Below, in pieces: positions 8,093-17,443 of a stretch of DNA of 50,963 nucleotides. Positions within the stretch are counted from its first letter, which is position 1. Each line of letters starts with the position of its first letter. This stretch comes from Mariaggregatimicrobium sp964498785 (GTDB lineage Bacteria > Zhuqueibacterota > Zhuqueibacteria > Thermofontimicrobiales > Thiofontviventaceae). The position numbers and the translations under genes were made by a program. Below the pieces are notes generated by a model. It saw nothing but the letters and a program-made list of their open reading frames with translations, did not search any database and was not told where the DNA came from. The stretch covers positions 1 to 50,963 of the forward strand of contig CAZCJL010000042.1 in the NCBI GenBank assembly GCA_964498785.1, read 5' to 3'.

Positions 8093-8608
8093 TTACATCA
8101 GTCGGTTTAAATTTGCTTCAATATCTTTAATCCTGTCTCTCAATCTCGCAGCTTGTTCATAATTTTCCTGCTCAATGGCTTTCTTTAACCGTGCTTTAAG
8201 ATCATCCAAATCTAAATCAGAACTTATTTCCCGCAAACGAGCGGGACGATTACCAATATGTTTACTGCTTCCGTGAATTTTTTTCAATAATATTTTCAAA
8301 TTTTTTTCGAATGACCTGTAGCAATTACCACACCCGAATAAACCTTCATTTTTAAAATCATTCCATGATGTTCGACAGGTCGCGCAAATCGTGCCTTCCG
8401 GTTCTTTGTTTTGTTCATTTTCAGACACATCACTCAGATATCCTGTGGATACGAATCCACCCAGAAATTTCTGCAACCCGGCCATCGGATTTGATAGTCC
8501 TTTCTTTTCCGCACATTCTGTGCAGATAATTATTTCTTTTTTTTCCAAATTCACAACCTGTGTAAATCTGATTGTTGCCTCTCGTAAATGACAAATTTCA
8601 CATAGCAT
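8093..8608 (-). CDS. mcsA: McsA, zinc-finger activator of McsB
   Basis: A 171-residue adaptor that activates the arginine kinase McsB and cooperates with ClpC. Four CxxC pairs (C3/C6, C29/C32, C75/C78, C93/C96) can bind two zinc ions. A C-terminal UVR motif (about residues 135-171, with EQENYEQAARLRDRIKDIE) matches the coiled-coil motif of UvrB/ClpC that mediates partner contacts. I use the ATG at 8608; a TTG at 8617 would add three residues, and neither has a strong ribosome binding site. The gene starts 16 bases after the lolD stop, so translation is probably by re-initiation within the operon. Confidence 0.93.
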   Translation of the reverse strand: MLCEICHLREATIRFTQVVNLEKKEIIICTECAEKKGLSNPMAGLQKFLGGFVSTGYLSDVSENEQNKEPEGTICATCRTSWNDFKNEGLFGCGNCYRSFEKNLKILLKKIHGSSKHIGNRPARLREISSDLDLDDLKARLKKAIEQENYEQAARLRDRIKDIEANLNRLM

Positions 8609-8624
8609 AATATTCAAAACTCTT

Positions 8625-9314
8625 TTATGTGGCGCGTTTTATGCGGCCGTCCGACAGTTCAATAATTCGATCTGCCTTTTGCGCCAAATCCATATTGTGC
8701 GTCACAATAATAATTGTTTGATTTGTTCTGTTATTTAAATCCCAAAACAGGCGATGAAGACTCTGACTCGATGTTTTATCGAGATTACCGGATGGTTCGT
8801 CTGCCAGAATTAATTTGGGTGAATTAATTAATGAGCGAGCGACCGCTAACCGCTGTTGTTCTCCCCCGGATAATTCTCCGGGCCGATGTTTAGCGCGATG
8901 CTCCAATCCAACTTCTTTCAATAAATGCATGGCATGTTGCATAATTTCACCATTTTCCGGGCCTGCGATCATTGCCGGTAACATTACATTTTCGAGAGCG
9001 GAAAATTCCGGTAACAGGTGATGGAATTGAAAAACAAACCCAATGGATTTATTGCGGAACCTTGCTAAATCAACATCATTGTATGAAAAAATATTCACAC
9101 CACCAATAAGCACCTGTCCTGTTGTCGGGCGATCGAGTGCGCCAATAATATGAAGCAAGGTGCTTTTTCCCACACCAGAAGGCCCGACAATCGCAACGAT
9201 TTCTCCTTCCGGCACCTCCATTGTGACGCCTTTTAATACTCTTATTTCGGACTTTTCCAGATAATAACTTTTAAAAAGATCGTTAATGACTAATAAATTA
9301 TTCATATTATTCAT
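8625..9314 (-). CDS. lolD: LolD-type lipoprotein-releasing ABC ATPase
   Basis: A 229-residue ATPase of the MacB/LolD family that powers release of lipoproteins from the inner membrane. Walker A is GPSGVGKS (44-51), the Q-loop stretch is FVFQFHHLLPEFSALENV, the signature is LSGGEQQR, and Walker B is LILADEPSGNLD. The FQ-HLLPEF-LENV stretch is the pattern used to tell LolD from other family members. Its start overlaps the end of the permease gene by 8 bases, which argues for translational coupling and a joint transporter. Confidence 0.92.
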   Translation of the reverse strand: MNNMNNLLVINDLFKSYYLEKSEIRVLKGVTMEVPEGEIVAIVGPSGVGKSTLLHIIGALDRPTTGQVLIGGVNIFSYNDVDLARFRNKSIGFVFQFHHLLPEFSALENVMLPAMIAGPENGEIMQHAMHLLKEVGLEHRAKHRPGELSGGEQQRLAVARSLINSPKLILADEPSGNLDKTSSQSLHRLFWDLNNRTNQTIIIVTHNMDLAQKADRIIELSDGRIKRAT

Positions 9315-10551
9315 ATCTCATTGCCTCAACAGGATCCAATTGCGCTGCTTTTTTTGCCGGGAAAATTGTTGCAAGAAAACATAACACAATAGCTGCTCCC
9401 ATTATCATTACGAAATCCATAACTTTCATTTCAATTGGGAGCGAATTAATAAAATAAATATCTGAAGGTAGCGCGAACCACCGGTATTTTAATTGTGACC
9501 AGCACAGCGCGTAACCGATCACACTTCCAAATACTGCACCGATAACACCGGAAATCACTCCCTGATAAACGAATATTCTCATGATTCCCCTGGATGTTGC
9601 ACCCATGGATTTGAGGATACCGATATCCTTTTTCTTTTCCATAACCACCATGATCAATGTGCTGATAATGTTAAACGCTGCGACCATAATAATTAAACTG
9701 AGCACAATAAACGCAGCCCATTTTTCAATTTGCATCCATGAAAATAAATTTCTGTTGCGCTCAAACCATGTTTCAGCAACGTATCTGTATCCCCACTTAT
9801 TTTCTATTTGTTCTTTTACTATATTTGCATGATTTAAATCATCGAGTCTTATTTCACAGCCAGTCACCCGCGCCCCCATCTTAAAAAGTTTTTGCGCTGA
9901 TTCCAGTGAAATATAAGCAAATGTATCGTCAAAATCATGGAGCCCGGTCTCAAAATAACCGGTGACCCGAAAAGGTTTTACATACGGGTTCATTCCCAGT
10001 CCGGGTGTTGTTTTAATCTCGGAAAGGCTGAGCGCGTATATTTTATCAAACAGACCGACATCCAATTTTAGCGCGAGACTCTTGCCCAAAACAATACCAG
10101 GAAGATCTGGTTCTCCTTCAACCTCCACATTGCCCAAATTTAATTCGCCGTATTCAATATTTTTAGCAAGGTCAGATACATACGTTACTGTTTTTTCATC
10201 CACACCTTTAATCAGGATTCCATCCTGATGGTTTTGATGGCTGATGAATGCTTTATTAAAAATAAACGGAGACACGACTTCCACGTGATCGATTTGCTTG
10301 ATGCTGTCAATGATATCTACGTAATTTTCAATGGGGCGATAGAGTAATCCACGAAAGCGAATATGTGCGTCAAAACCAATAATACGTGATCGGACCTCGT
10401 TTTCAAAACCATTCATCACAGAAAGAACGATAATTAACGCGGCCACACCAATCATAACACCGGCAATTGAAAAGTAATTAATCAGCGAAATAAATCCCGT
10501 ACGCCGCTTTGAACGAAAATAGCGTTTTGCAATAAAAAATTCATAGGACAT
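9307..10551 (-). CDS. lolC: LolC/LolE-type lipoprotein-releasing permease
   Basis: A 414-residue inner-membrane permease with the LolC/E layout: one transmembrane segment near residues 20-45, a large periplasmic domain (about 50-265), then three transmembrane segments in the last third. It begins with YEFFIAKRYFRSKRRTGFIS, characteristic of this family, and carries the FtsX-type region IISTLIMVVMEKKKDIGILKSMGA. Only one permease gene is present, so the transporter is probably a homodimer with LolD, as in bacteria with a single LolF-like subunit. It shares a TAATG stop-start overlap with lysS. Confidence 0.92.
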   Translation of the reverse strand: MSYEFFIAKRYFRSKRRTGFISLINYFSIAGVMIGVAALIIVLSVMNGFENEVRSRIIGFDAHIRFRGLLYRPIENYVDIIDSIKQIDHVEVVSPFIFNKAFISHQNHQDGILIKGVDEKTVTYVSDLAKNIEYGELNLGNVEVEGEPDLPGIVLGKSLALKLDVGLFDKIYALSLSEIKTTPGLGMNPYVKPFRVTGYFETGLHDFDDTFAYISLESAQKLFKMGARVTGCEIRLDDLNHANIVKEQIENKWGYRYVAETWFERNRNLFSWMQIEKWAAFIVLSLIIMVAAFNIISTLIMVVMEKKKDIGILKSMGATSRGIMRIFVYQGVISGVIGAVFGSVIGYALCWSQLKYRWFALPSDIYFINSLPIEMKVMDFVMIMGAAIVLCFLATIFPAKKAAQLDPVEAMRYE

Positions 10552-12050
10552 TATTCTGGCCTCATATGCGGAAAGAAGATAACATCACGAATTGTGGGTG
10601 AATCTGTTAAAATCATAACCAACCTATCAATCCCGACTCCAAGTCCGGCAGTTGGCGGCATTCCGTATTCCAGCGCACGGATGTAATCGTCATCCATTTC
10701 ATGCGCTTCTTCATCACCCATTTTTTTATATTCCAGTTGTTGCTCGAATCGTTCCCGTTGATCAATCGGATCGTTCAACTCGGAAAATGCATTACAAAAT
10801 TCTTTTCCGGCAATGAATCCTTCAAAACGTTCGACAACTCCGGGTTGATTTTTATGTTTTTTAGCCAATGGAGACAATTCAATCGGATAGTCTGTTACAA
10901 AACATGGCTGAATTAAATCCGCCTCAACTTTTTCACTAAATATTTCATCGATAATTTTCCCGACACCTGCTCCATCTTCCAATTCAACATGTACTTCACC
11001 GGCGATCTTTTTTAGTTCCTCTCTATTTTTATCAAAAAGATCATGCCCTGTATATTGTTTTAATAGCTCGAACATTTTTAATCGCGGCCACGGCGGAGTA
11101 AAATCAATTTCTTTTCCTTGATATGTCACTTTATAATCACCAGTGATTTCCTTAACAGTATTACTGAGCATTTTTTCAACGAGTTCCATCATAAAATGAT
11201 AATCCTGATATGCAACATACAATTCGAGCATTGTAAACTCAGGATTATGGAACCGGTCGATTCCTTCATTACGAAAATCCTTACCAAATTCATAAACGCC
11301 ATCAAATCCACCGACAATCAGTCGTTTAAGGTACAATTCATCGGCAATACGCAGATAAAGCGCCATATCCAATGCATTGTGATGGGTGATAAATGGTCTG
11401 GCAGCCGCTCCGCCGTAAATTGGCTGCAGGATTGGTGTTTCTACTTCCAGATACCCTGCATTATTCATAAAATTACGCAACGATTGAATGATTCGAGTAC
11501 GTTTGATAAACACTTCTTTTACTTCTGCATTTACGACCAAATCCACATATCGTTGCCGATAGCGCAATTCTCTGTCAGCAAATTCATCGTAACGAACAGT
11601 TTTTCCATCCTCAACTTTTTCTTTTACAATAGGCAGGGGGCGCAGAGTTTTAGCAAGCAATTCCATTTCTTTTGACAGAACAGTAATTTCACCGGTACGT
11701 GTTTTAAAAACTTCCCCCCTGATTCCGATCACATCGCCAATATCCAGCAATTTAAAAACGTTAAATGTCTGTTCTCCCACATGGTCATGTCGGATATAGA
11801 ATTGAATTCGCCCGGTTGAATCCACCAGATGTGCAAACGCCGCTTTGCCGTGCCCCCGGATTGCCATCAACCGCCCGCCGATGGAAACGGATTTGCCCTC
11901 AAACGATTCAAAATCTGACAGAATATCCTGTGCAAAATGCGTTCGATTAAATTTATATGCATAAGCTTGCACACCTAATTCTTTTAATTGATTTAGCTTT
12001 TCCCGCCTGATTTTCATTAATTCATTAATATCTTCCACTTTCGACTCCAT
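10551..12050 (-). CDS. lysS: Lysyl-tRNA synthetase, class II
   Basis: A 499-residue enzyme that charges tRNA-Lys. An N-terminal OB-fold anticodon-binding domain (about 45-150, with SIGGRLMAIRGHGKAAFAHL) precedes the class II catalytic domain. Motif 2 is seen as KDFRNEGIDRFHNPEFTMLE and motif 3 as GLGVGIDRL near the C-terminus. The start is uncertain: I use the ATG at 12050, while a TTG at 12083 would add 11 residues; neither has a strong ribosome binding site. The stop overlaps the lolC start (TAATG). Confidence 0.95.
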   Translation of the reverse strand: MESKVEDINELMKIRREKLNQLKELGVQAYAYKFNRTHFAQDILSDFESFEGKSVSIGGRLMAIRGHGKAAFAHLVDSTGRIQFYIRHDHVGEQTFNVFKLLDIGDVIGIRGEVFKTRTGEITVLSKEMELLAKTLRPLPIVKEKVEDGKTVRYDEFADRELRYRQRYVDLVVNAEVKEVFIKRTRIIQSLRNFMNNAGYLEVETPILQPIYGGAAARPFITHHNALDMALYLRIADELYLKRLIVGGFDGVYEFGKDFRNEGIDRFHNPEFTMLELYVAYQDYHFMMELVEKMLSNTVKEITGDYKVTYQGKEIDFTPPWPRLKMFELLKQYTGHDLFDKNREELKKIAGEVHVELEDGAGVGKIIDEIFSEKVEADLIQPCFVTDYPIELSPLAKKHKNQPGVVERFEGFIAGKEFCNAFSELNDPIDQRERFEQQLEYKKMGDEEAHEMDDDYIRALEYGMPPTAGLGVGIDRLVMILTDSPTIRDVIFFPHMRPE

Positions 12051-12174
12051 TTCTGATAGTTGTTCAGAGAATAAATATTTCAATTCAACAATACGTAAAA
12101 GTATTCGTCAACCGAATTTTTTTTGTGCCGGCTCGGAAATTTCTGCTCTGTTATTCCGGCAAGGCAACATCAAA

Positions 12175-13287
12175 CTACTCCCCTATATATGTTCGGGGAA
12201 CCCGCTTTGAAATCCAACAACAAACTTCATAGGGAATAGTGTTCAAAGTATTACATATATCATTGACGCTAAATTCAGCATCTCCTTGTTTGCCGAATAG
12301 TATAACCTCATCTCCCTGTTGAATGTCGCAATTATCGCCAAGATCAACGAGAATTTGATCCATGCACACTCTTCCGGCAACCGGAAAAAGTTTGCCTCTG
12401 ATAACCACTTTAGCATTGCTGCTTAATATTCGATTGTATCCATCTGCATAACCGACCGGCAATGTCGCAATTCGCGATTCCTTGTTTGTGACATAAGTAC
12501 GCCCATAACTCACAGGGGTTCCCCGCGGTACTTTTTTAATATAGCTAATTTTTGATTTAAACGTCATCGCTGGTTTAATAGGAACGCTTTTACTTGTTTC
12601 ATTGGACGGATAATATCCATACATCATAATTCCCGGCCGGACAATATTAAAATAGGAATACGGCATATCAATAATCGCCCCGCTATTCGCTGTATGGACC
12701 ATTGGAATGCGGATGTTATGCTGTCGCAACCAGTCCAATACCTGATGAAACCGATTTAATTGTGCGAATGCGAATGTTTTATCTTTTTCATCGGACGTTG
12801 CGAAGTGGGTATAAACACCTTTTATTTCCAATCCTTTGAGGGAATAAATATCACAAATAAAATCAAGGCTTTCTTGCCAGGGCACACCCACGCGGCCCAT
12901 CCCGGTATCGACTTTGACATGTACATTTATTTTACAGTTTTTTTTCAGTGCCTCGCGTGATAAAGACTCAGCAAAGCGTCGGGAAAAAACAGTGACCTCA
13001 AGTCCGGATTTCAGGAAATCATTAATTTGATATTCCAATTCACCTCCAAATACCAAAACAGGCGCTGTAATATTGTTCTCGCGCAATTCCAAACCTTCTT
13101 CAACAAGAGCGACAGCTAAGTAACGCGCACCGTTTTTTAAAGCAGTTTGCGCGACTTTTACAGCGCCATGGCCATACGCATTGGCTTTTACGACTGCCAT
13201 GATATTTGCAGGTGAAACTTTACGTTTAATTTGATCAAGATTATAAGCGATGTTCGAAAGGTCAATTTCAACGTGCGTCGGTCTCAA
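12175..13287 (-). CDS. alr: Alanine racemase
   Basis: A 370-residue PLP-dependent enzyme that makes D-alanine for peptidoglycan. The cofactor-binding lysine is K34 in MAVVKANAYGHG. The second half carries the catalytic-tyrosine segment (SYGRTYVT near residue 262) and the RVCMDQ motif typical of the C-terminal beta domain. The start is a TTG with GAGG about 6 bases upstream. It sits between prfB and lysS in the same direction, with short gaps (about 65 and 125 bases), consistent with one operon. Confidence 0.95.
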   Translation of the reverse strand: MRPTHVEIDLSNIAYNLDQIKRKVSPANIMAVVKANAYGHGAVKVAQTALKNGARYLAVALVEEGLELRENNITAPVLVFGGELEYQINDFLKSGLEVTVFSRRFAESLSREALKKNCKINVHVKVDTGMGRVGVPWQESLDFICDIYSLKGLEIKGVYTHFATSDEKDKTFAFAQLNRFHQVLDWLRQHNIRIPMVHTANSGAIIDMPYSYFNIVRPGIMMYGYYPSNETSKSVPIKPAMTFKSKISYIKKVPRGTPVSYGRTYVTNKESRIATLPVGYADGYNRILSSNAKVVIRGKLFPVAGRVCMDQILVDLGDNCDIQQGDEVILFGKQGDAEFSVNDICNTLNTIPYEVCCWISKRVPRTYIGE

Positions 13288-13352
13288 CTCAACCTCAATA
13301 TTTAATCATACCTCAAACGTGCTCAGCACACTGATATTTGTGTCTAATTCAG

Positions 13353-14448
13353 CTATTTTTTTGAGAGCAGATATTCGAAAATAAAATCGTCAATATCGCC
13401 ATCCATAACAGCTTGCGTGTTTGATGTTTCACATTTTGTACGATGATCCTTCACCATATTATATGGCTGAAAGATATACGAACGAATCTGGCTTCCCCAT
13501 GCGATATCTTTCTTACTTTTTTCGATTTCATCCAATTTTGCCTGTTCCTCTTCTTTTTTTAACTGGTACAACCGGCTTATTAAAATTTTCATCGCGTTTG
13601 CGCGATTCATGTGCTGAGACCGTTCAGACTGACATTGAACGACAATTCCGGTGGGGATGTGTGTAACTCTCACCGCAGAACTTGTTTTGTTTACATGTTG
13701 TCCGCCGGCACCACTGGCGCGATATGTATCTACTTTTAAATCTGCACTATTTATATTAATTTGGATATCATTGCTTATCAGGGGATAAACAAAAACCGAT
13801 GCAAAGGAGGTATGTCTTCGGCTATTTGCATCAAAGGGAGAAATTCGCACCAGTCGGTGAACGCCAACCTCTGCCTGTAAATAGCCATAAGCATAATCAC
13901 CAACCACTTCAATCGTAACACTTTTGATCCCGGCCTCTTCTCCGGGCATTAAATCAAGAACTTGCGATTCAAATCCCTTATTTTCGATCCAGCGGAGATA
14001 CATTCGCATCAACATTTGAGCCCAGTCCTGAGATTCGGTTCCTCCTGCTCCCGGATGAATGGTTAAAATCGCGTTGCGCTTATCATCTTCTTTTCCCATC
14101 ATTTTTTTAAATTCTAATCGATTTACATCTTTGCGCGCACCTTCTATTTCTTTCACAACTTCCTGTAATGTGCCCTCATCGTCTTCTTCATGGGCTAATT
14201 GAGCTAACGTTTGCAAATCACTGATTTTTACATGCAATTTATTCCATTGTTCAACGATATTTTTCTTTAAATTTATTGTACGCATTACATCCTGTGCGTT
14301 TTCAGAATCATCCCAAAAATCTTGTTGAACAGTTAATTTTTCTAGTTCGCTAATTTCATTTTCATTTTTTTCGACTTCAAAGATAACCTCGTAAATCTTT
14401 CAAACGTTCATTTAGTTCAGCCAATGTTGCGACTACTTCCTCATACAT
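13353..14448 (-). CDS. prfB: Peptide chain release factor 2, with programmed +1 frameshift
   Basis: Release factor 2 recognises UAA and UGA and hydrolyses peptidyl-tRNA. The main frame starts only at about 14378. A 23-codon leader from the ATG at 14448 ends ...LRGYL then TGA at 14379-14377. Reading shifts by +1 at CTT-T to give 364 residues in all, the normal RF2 length. The shifted product continues EVEKNE, then QQDFWDDSENAQDVM, matching the family N-terminus. The RF2-specific SPF tripeptide (RISPFDANS) and the catalytic GGQ (GAGGQHVNKTSSAVR) are intact. The ribosome binding site AGGTGATT precedes the ATG, 16 bases after the upstream gene. Confidence 0.95.
14377..14391 (-). promoter_or_regulatory. 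RF2 autoregulatory +1 frameshift site
   Basis: On the minus strand the codons CGA GGT TAT CTT TGA encode RGYL and a UGA stop. The purine-rich GAGGT immediately before TAT-CTT-TGA plays the part of the internal Shine-Dalgarno-like element known from Escherichia coli prfB. Low RF2 activity leaves UGA unread and favours slippage on CTT-T. The element is slightly weaker than the E. coli AGGGGG. Confidence 0.9.
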
Positions 14449-14464
14449 AATTAATCACCTGTAA

Positions 14465-16075
14465 TTAATAAATTTTTTTAACCGTTGTTTCTTTGAAATA
14501 ATGTTTTAATATTAATTTATAATTCTTACCTTCATTTGCCATTGAAATTGCACCTGCCACACACATTCCCACTCCATGCCCATTGCCTGCACCCCGAAAT
14601 GTAAATGCAAACGGAAGCCCTTCTTCATCATATTCTTTTAAAATATAAAAGCAAGAACTATTCAGCATTTGAGGTGCAAGATATCCTCTGATCGCAGCTT
14701 CCGATGATAAAACTAAATTAACATTGCTGGCGATTATTTCCATTTCAACTAATCGGCCGGCTTTGTTACGTTTTATTGGAATAATATCGTATAAAACACC
14801 AATTAATCGATTTTCTTTTTCTGAAATAATATCTTCTAACTCTTTTCGCGAAAATGTCGTTTCCCAACGAAAATATTTCTGAAATTGATTGAAACCATTT
14901 GCGCTAATTAAATTACAATAAACGGCTGGCTCTGTATCTATCCATTTTCGAATATTATTTTCATCACTTAAATCACCGAATTGATCAACTAACTCTCCGT
15001 CCATTGAATCGAAAGCACTTGTCATCTCCGAATTCATAGCTGCCAGTTCTGCGGTGCACTTTTGTTCGGTAACGCCTCCGCACACCATATTGAAATCAGC
15101 GTCATAAATATTTTGTTCTTTAATGATAACTTCACCGACCGTTTCTTTTATCGCGCTCGTAACGTTTTCAGAATTGTTTTTAATTCCGACAAAGTAATTA
15201 CAATGAGCTGTTGCACATAAATCAAATGGATCATTATGATGTTTAATCCGCAAACCAGCGATGCTCTTGCTTCGTATTGTCATTGCCAGTGCTTTAAATG
15301 ATTCACGCGGTAAATCCAAAGGAACCGCATAAGCGACCACGGATTCCACATATTTCTCAATCGGCGTTTCGTTAATAATAATCAATTTTCCATCATCATC
15401 GCACCTAAATTCCAGCACTCCCTGAAATGAGCGATACTGTGCCTTTCGCTGCTGCTCGTCAGGTTCATTTGTAAAATCATAAAGATTTGCAATAACATTA
15501 TCTGTTTCCGGGACAATGCGCAGTACATTTTCTGCCTCTGCAACTTTTTCAAAATCAAAATCATAAATTTCTATTACCGCTCCCGGTTCTTTTATTTTTT
15601 CTCTGATTATCGTTGTCTTATAATTTTTCAAATTCAGCTCTGCAAAAAAACGGGCTTCTTGCTCCTTATTAAACCCATCAATAATCACCCAGTACTGTCT
15701 ATTGTCATTTATCACTTTTTTATCATAATAAAATTCATCACCAATTGTTGTTATTTGCGCCCCAAGGCCTTTCTCAATTAATTCATACATTAAATCCTCG
15801 GCTTGGCGATAATCATCATATTTTTTTAGCAATATATTAAACGCATATTTGGCCGGATACGAGAACTCAACCTTAATCCTCCACTTATTGGGAGTAATCA
15901 TATTTTTCAGTATTGCCACACCTTCATTATTGAACACTGAAAATTTACCGTTTAGCTTGAATTCAACACTTTCTTTTTTTTCCTTTAACCCGATCCTCAC
16001 AATTGGAGTTTTCGTTAATGATGTTTTATTACCTTTTTGAACTCCCGTTATCGCGGAAGACCTCGACTCAGACAT
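14465..16075 (-). CDS. SpoIID/LytB-domain protein
   Basis: A 536-residue protein with a C-terminal SpoIID-like domain (about 235-530). The domain begins with EKYVESVVAYAVPLDLPRES and continues FKALAMTIRSKSIAG, then DLCATAHCNYFVG, and ends with GAGNGHGVGMCVAGA, the equivalent of the GHGVGMSQ-GA motif. In Bacillus, SpoIID cleaves denuded glycan; in non-sporulators the family is linked to cell-wall lysis and is often called LytB or amidase enhancer. The first 230 residues show no domain I recognise and include a SPOR/FtsN-like alternating pattern twice (near 80-115 and 125-165), which is suggestive only. No signal peptide is seen, unusual for a wall enzyme. GGAGG precedes the ATG at 16075. It is the first gene of the long operon. 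Confidence 0.8.
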   Translation of the reverse strand: MSESRSSAITGVQKGNKTSLTKTPIVRIGLKEKKESVEFKLNGKFSVFNNEGVAILKNMITPNKWRIKVEFSYPAKYAFNILLKKYDDYRQAEDLMYELIEKGLGAQITTIGDEFYYDKKVINDNRQYWVIIDGFNKEQEARFFAELNLKNYKTTIIREKIKEPGAVIEIYDFDFEKVAEAENVLRIVPETDNVIANLYDFTNEPDEQQRKAQYRSFQGVLEFRCDDDGKLIIINETPIEKYVESVVAYAVPLDLPRESFKALAMTIRSKSIAGLRIKHHNDPFDLCATAHCNYFVGIKNNSENVTSAIKETVGEVIIKEQNIYDADFNMVCGGVTEQKCTAELAAMNSEMTSAFDSMDGELVDQFGDLSDENNIRKWIDTEPAVYCNLISANGFNQFQKYFRWETTFSRKELEDIISEKENRLIGVLYDIIPIKRNKAGRLVEMEIIASNVNLVLSSEAAIRGYLAPQMLNSSCFYILKEYDEEGLPFAFTFRGAGNGHGVGMCVAGAISMANEGKNYKLILKHYFKETTVKKIY

Positions 16076-16232
16076 AACCACCTCCAGAGGGAAAAAAAAT
16101 TACTAGATATATCCTGAACTTAGAATTGAATACATTCAATAAATATACAATAAAATTTATTAATAGTCAAGGAATAAAAGAGTTATAACTTCTATTAAAT
16201 ATTATTATTTTTTAAAATAAATTAATTTTTAC

Positions 16233-16261
16233 TTGCTTTATATTTTCACTGTTTTTATATT
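16233..16261 (+). promoter_or_regulatory. Candidate sigma-70 promoter of the OLD-like ATPase gene
   Basis: TTGCTT, a 17-base spacer, then TATATT, about 30 bases before the start codon, with AT-rich DNA upstream. The match to TTGACA/TATAAT is fair and the region is AT-rich, so chance is possible. Confidence 0.4.
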
Positions 16262-16291
16262 ATATAAATTTTAAATGAGGGGTAAAGGTTT

Positions 16292-17443
16292 ATGATAATA
16301 TCTAATTTATTTGTTCGTGCTTTTAAATCTATTTTTGAAGTTAGCTTTCCGATTGATCCTCAAATCACAATATTAATTGGCCCGAATGAAAATGGAAAAA
16401 CGAATATCTTGAAAGCAATGGAAGCATTCAAGTACGATCAATCTTTTGAGAATAGTCTTACATGTCAGTATTCTGAACACTATTATCAGAAGAAATGCCC
16501 TGAAATTGCACTTGAATTTTCTAATTTCACAAAAGAAAATCGTCGACATCTTTCATCTGTTTCCGAAGTTTTTAAAAATGTAGAAAGTTTCTATATTAAA
16601 CGGGATGGACAGGAGCTTAAGGATTACAAGGTATTTATCGATGATACCGAAGTTGAACAGATTGACATCAACAAACTTATCAACTGCCTGCCCAAAATTT
16701 TGTACTTCGAAGAAATTCCATTGATAAAAAACAGAGTGGATTACTACAGCCTTGTGGATGGCAGACCTGGTTTTACAACGGAACGCAATCTGTTAAAAAT
16801 AGGAGGCCTGGAAGATTACGAGGTTATTTTTGAAGACTCCACCCGCGGCCGCCGCGCGCTGGAAGAAGCCGGGCGGATTATCACCGAACATATACGACGG
16901 GTATGGTCGCAGGAACCATCGGTGGAAATAAAACTAAATGTGAACGGAAAAGTTCTGTACTTTGATGTGAGCGACAGCACAACAGTCTTCGACACCCCTG
17001 ATTCCCGCAGTCTTGGATTTCGCTGGTATCTATCTTTTTATATAAACTTTCTCGCTCAAACGTATGATACCAGAGCTCATGAGTATATTTTTCTGATTGA
17101 TGAACCCGGAATTCATTTACATCCTGCCGGACAAAAAGATCTCGTGAAAGTATTTGAACATCTCGCACAAAAAAATCAGGTAATGTATACAACACATTCT
17201 CCGTTCCTCATTAATCGCGATCATCCACAGCGGGTACGCCTTGTCACAAAAAACAGAGAAGGAACAAAAGTCGATAATGAAGCATATCGTCAAAACTGGA
17301 AGCCACTCCGAAAATCTATTGGCCTGATGATCGGTGATTTATTCTTTTTTAGTGATAGCGGGCTTGTATTTGAATTCTCGGGTGGAAAATCAAAATTATT
17401 CAATAGAATAAAATCATTCACTAAGTCATCAAATGAAATGTAA
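16292..17443 (+). CDS. OLD-like AAA ATPase, apparently lacking its Toprim domain
   Basis: A 383-residue ABC/SMC-type ATPase. Walker A is GPNENGKT (about 30-37) in ILIGPNENGKTNILKAMEAF. A signature-like SLGFRWYLSFYINFLA lies near 247-262, Walker B plus D-loop is FLIDEPGIHLHP (about 268-279), and the H-loop segment is TTHSPFLI. This order matches the ATPase half of OLD-family (overcoming lysogenisation defect) proteins. In those, a Toprim nuclease domain normally follows a GD-FF---LLVEG-SD segment. Here the protein reads GDLFFFSDSGLVFEF and stops about 22 residues later, so the nuclease half is missing. Its last 11 bases overlap the start of the next gene. GAGGGG/AAAGG precedes the ATG. A defence or DNA-repair role is inference. 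Confidence 0.75.
   Translation: MIISNLFVRAFKSIFEVSFPIDPQITILIGPNENGKTNILKAMEAFKYDQSFENSLTCQYSEHYYQKKCPEIALEFSNFTKENRRHLSSVSEVFKNVESFYIKRDGQELKDYKVFIDDTEVEQIDINKLINCLPKILYFEEIPLIKNRVDYYSLVDGRPGFTTERNLLKIGGLEDYEVIFEDSTRGRRALEEAGRIITEHIRRVWSQEPSVEIKLNVNGKVLYFDVSDSTTVFDTPDSRSLGFRWYLSFYINFLAQTYDTRAHEYIFLIDEPGIHLHPAGQKDLVKVFEHLAQKNQVMYTTHSPFLINRDHPQRVRLVTKNREGTKVDNEAYRQNWKPLRKSIGLMIGDLFFFSDSGLVFEFSGGKSKLFNRIKSFTKSSNEM

Noticed and set aside
12084..12174. Hairpin TGCCGG...CCGGCA between alr and lysS as a terminator
   Set aside because: On the coding (minus) strand it is followed by A residues, not T, so it would not end transcription of this operon.
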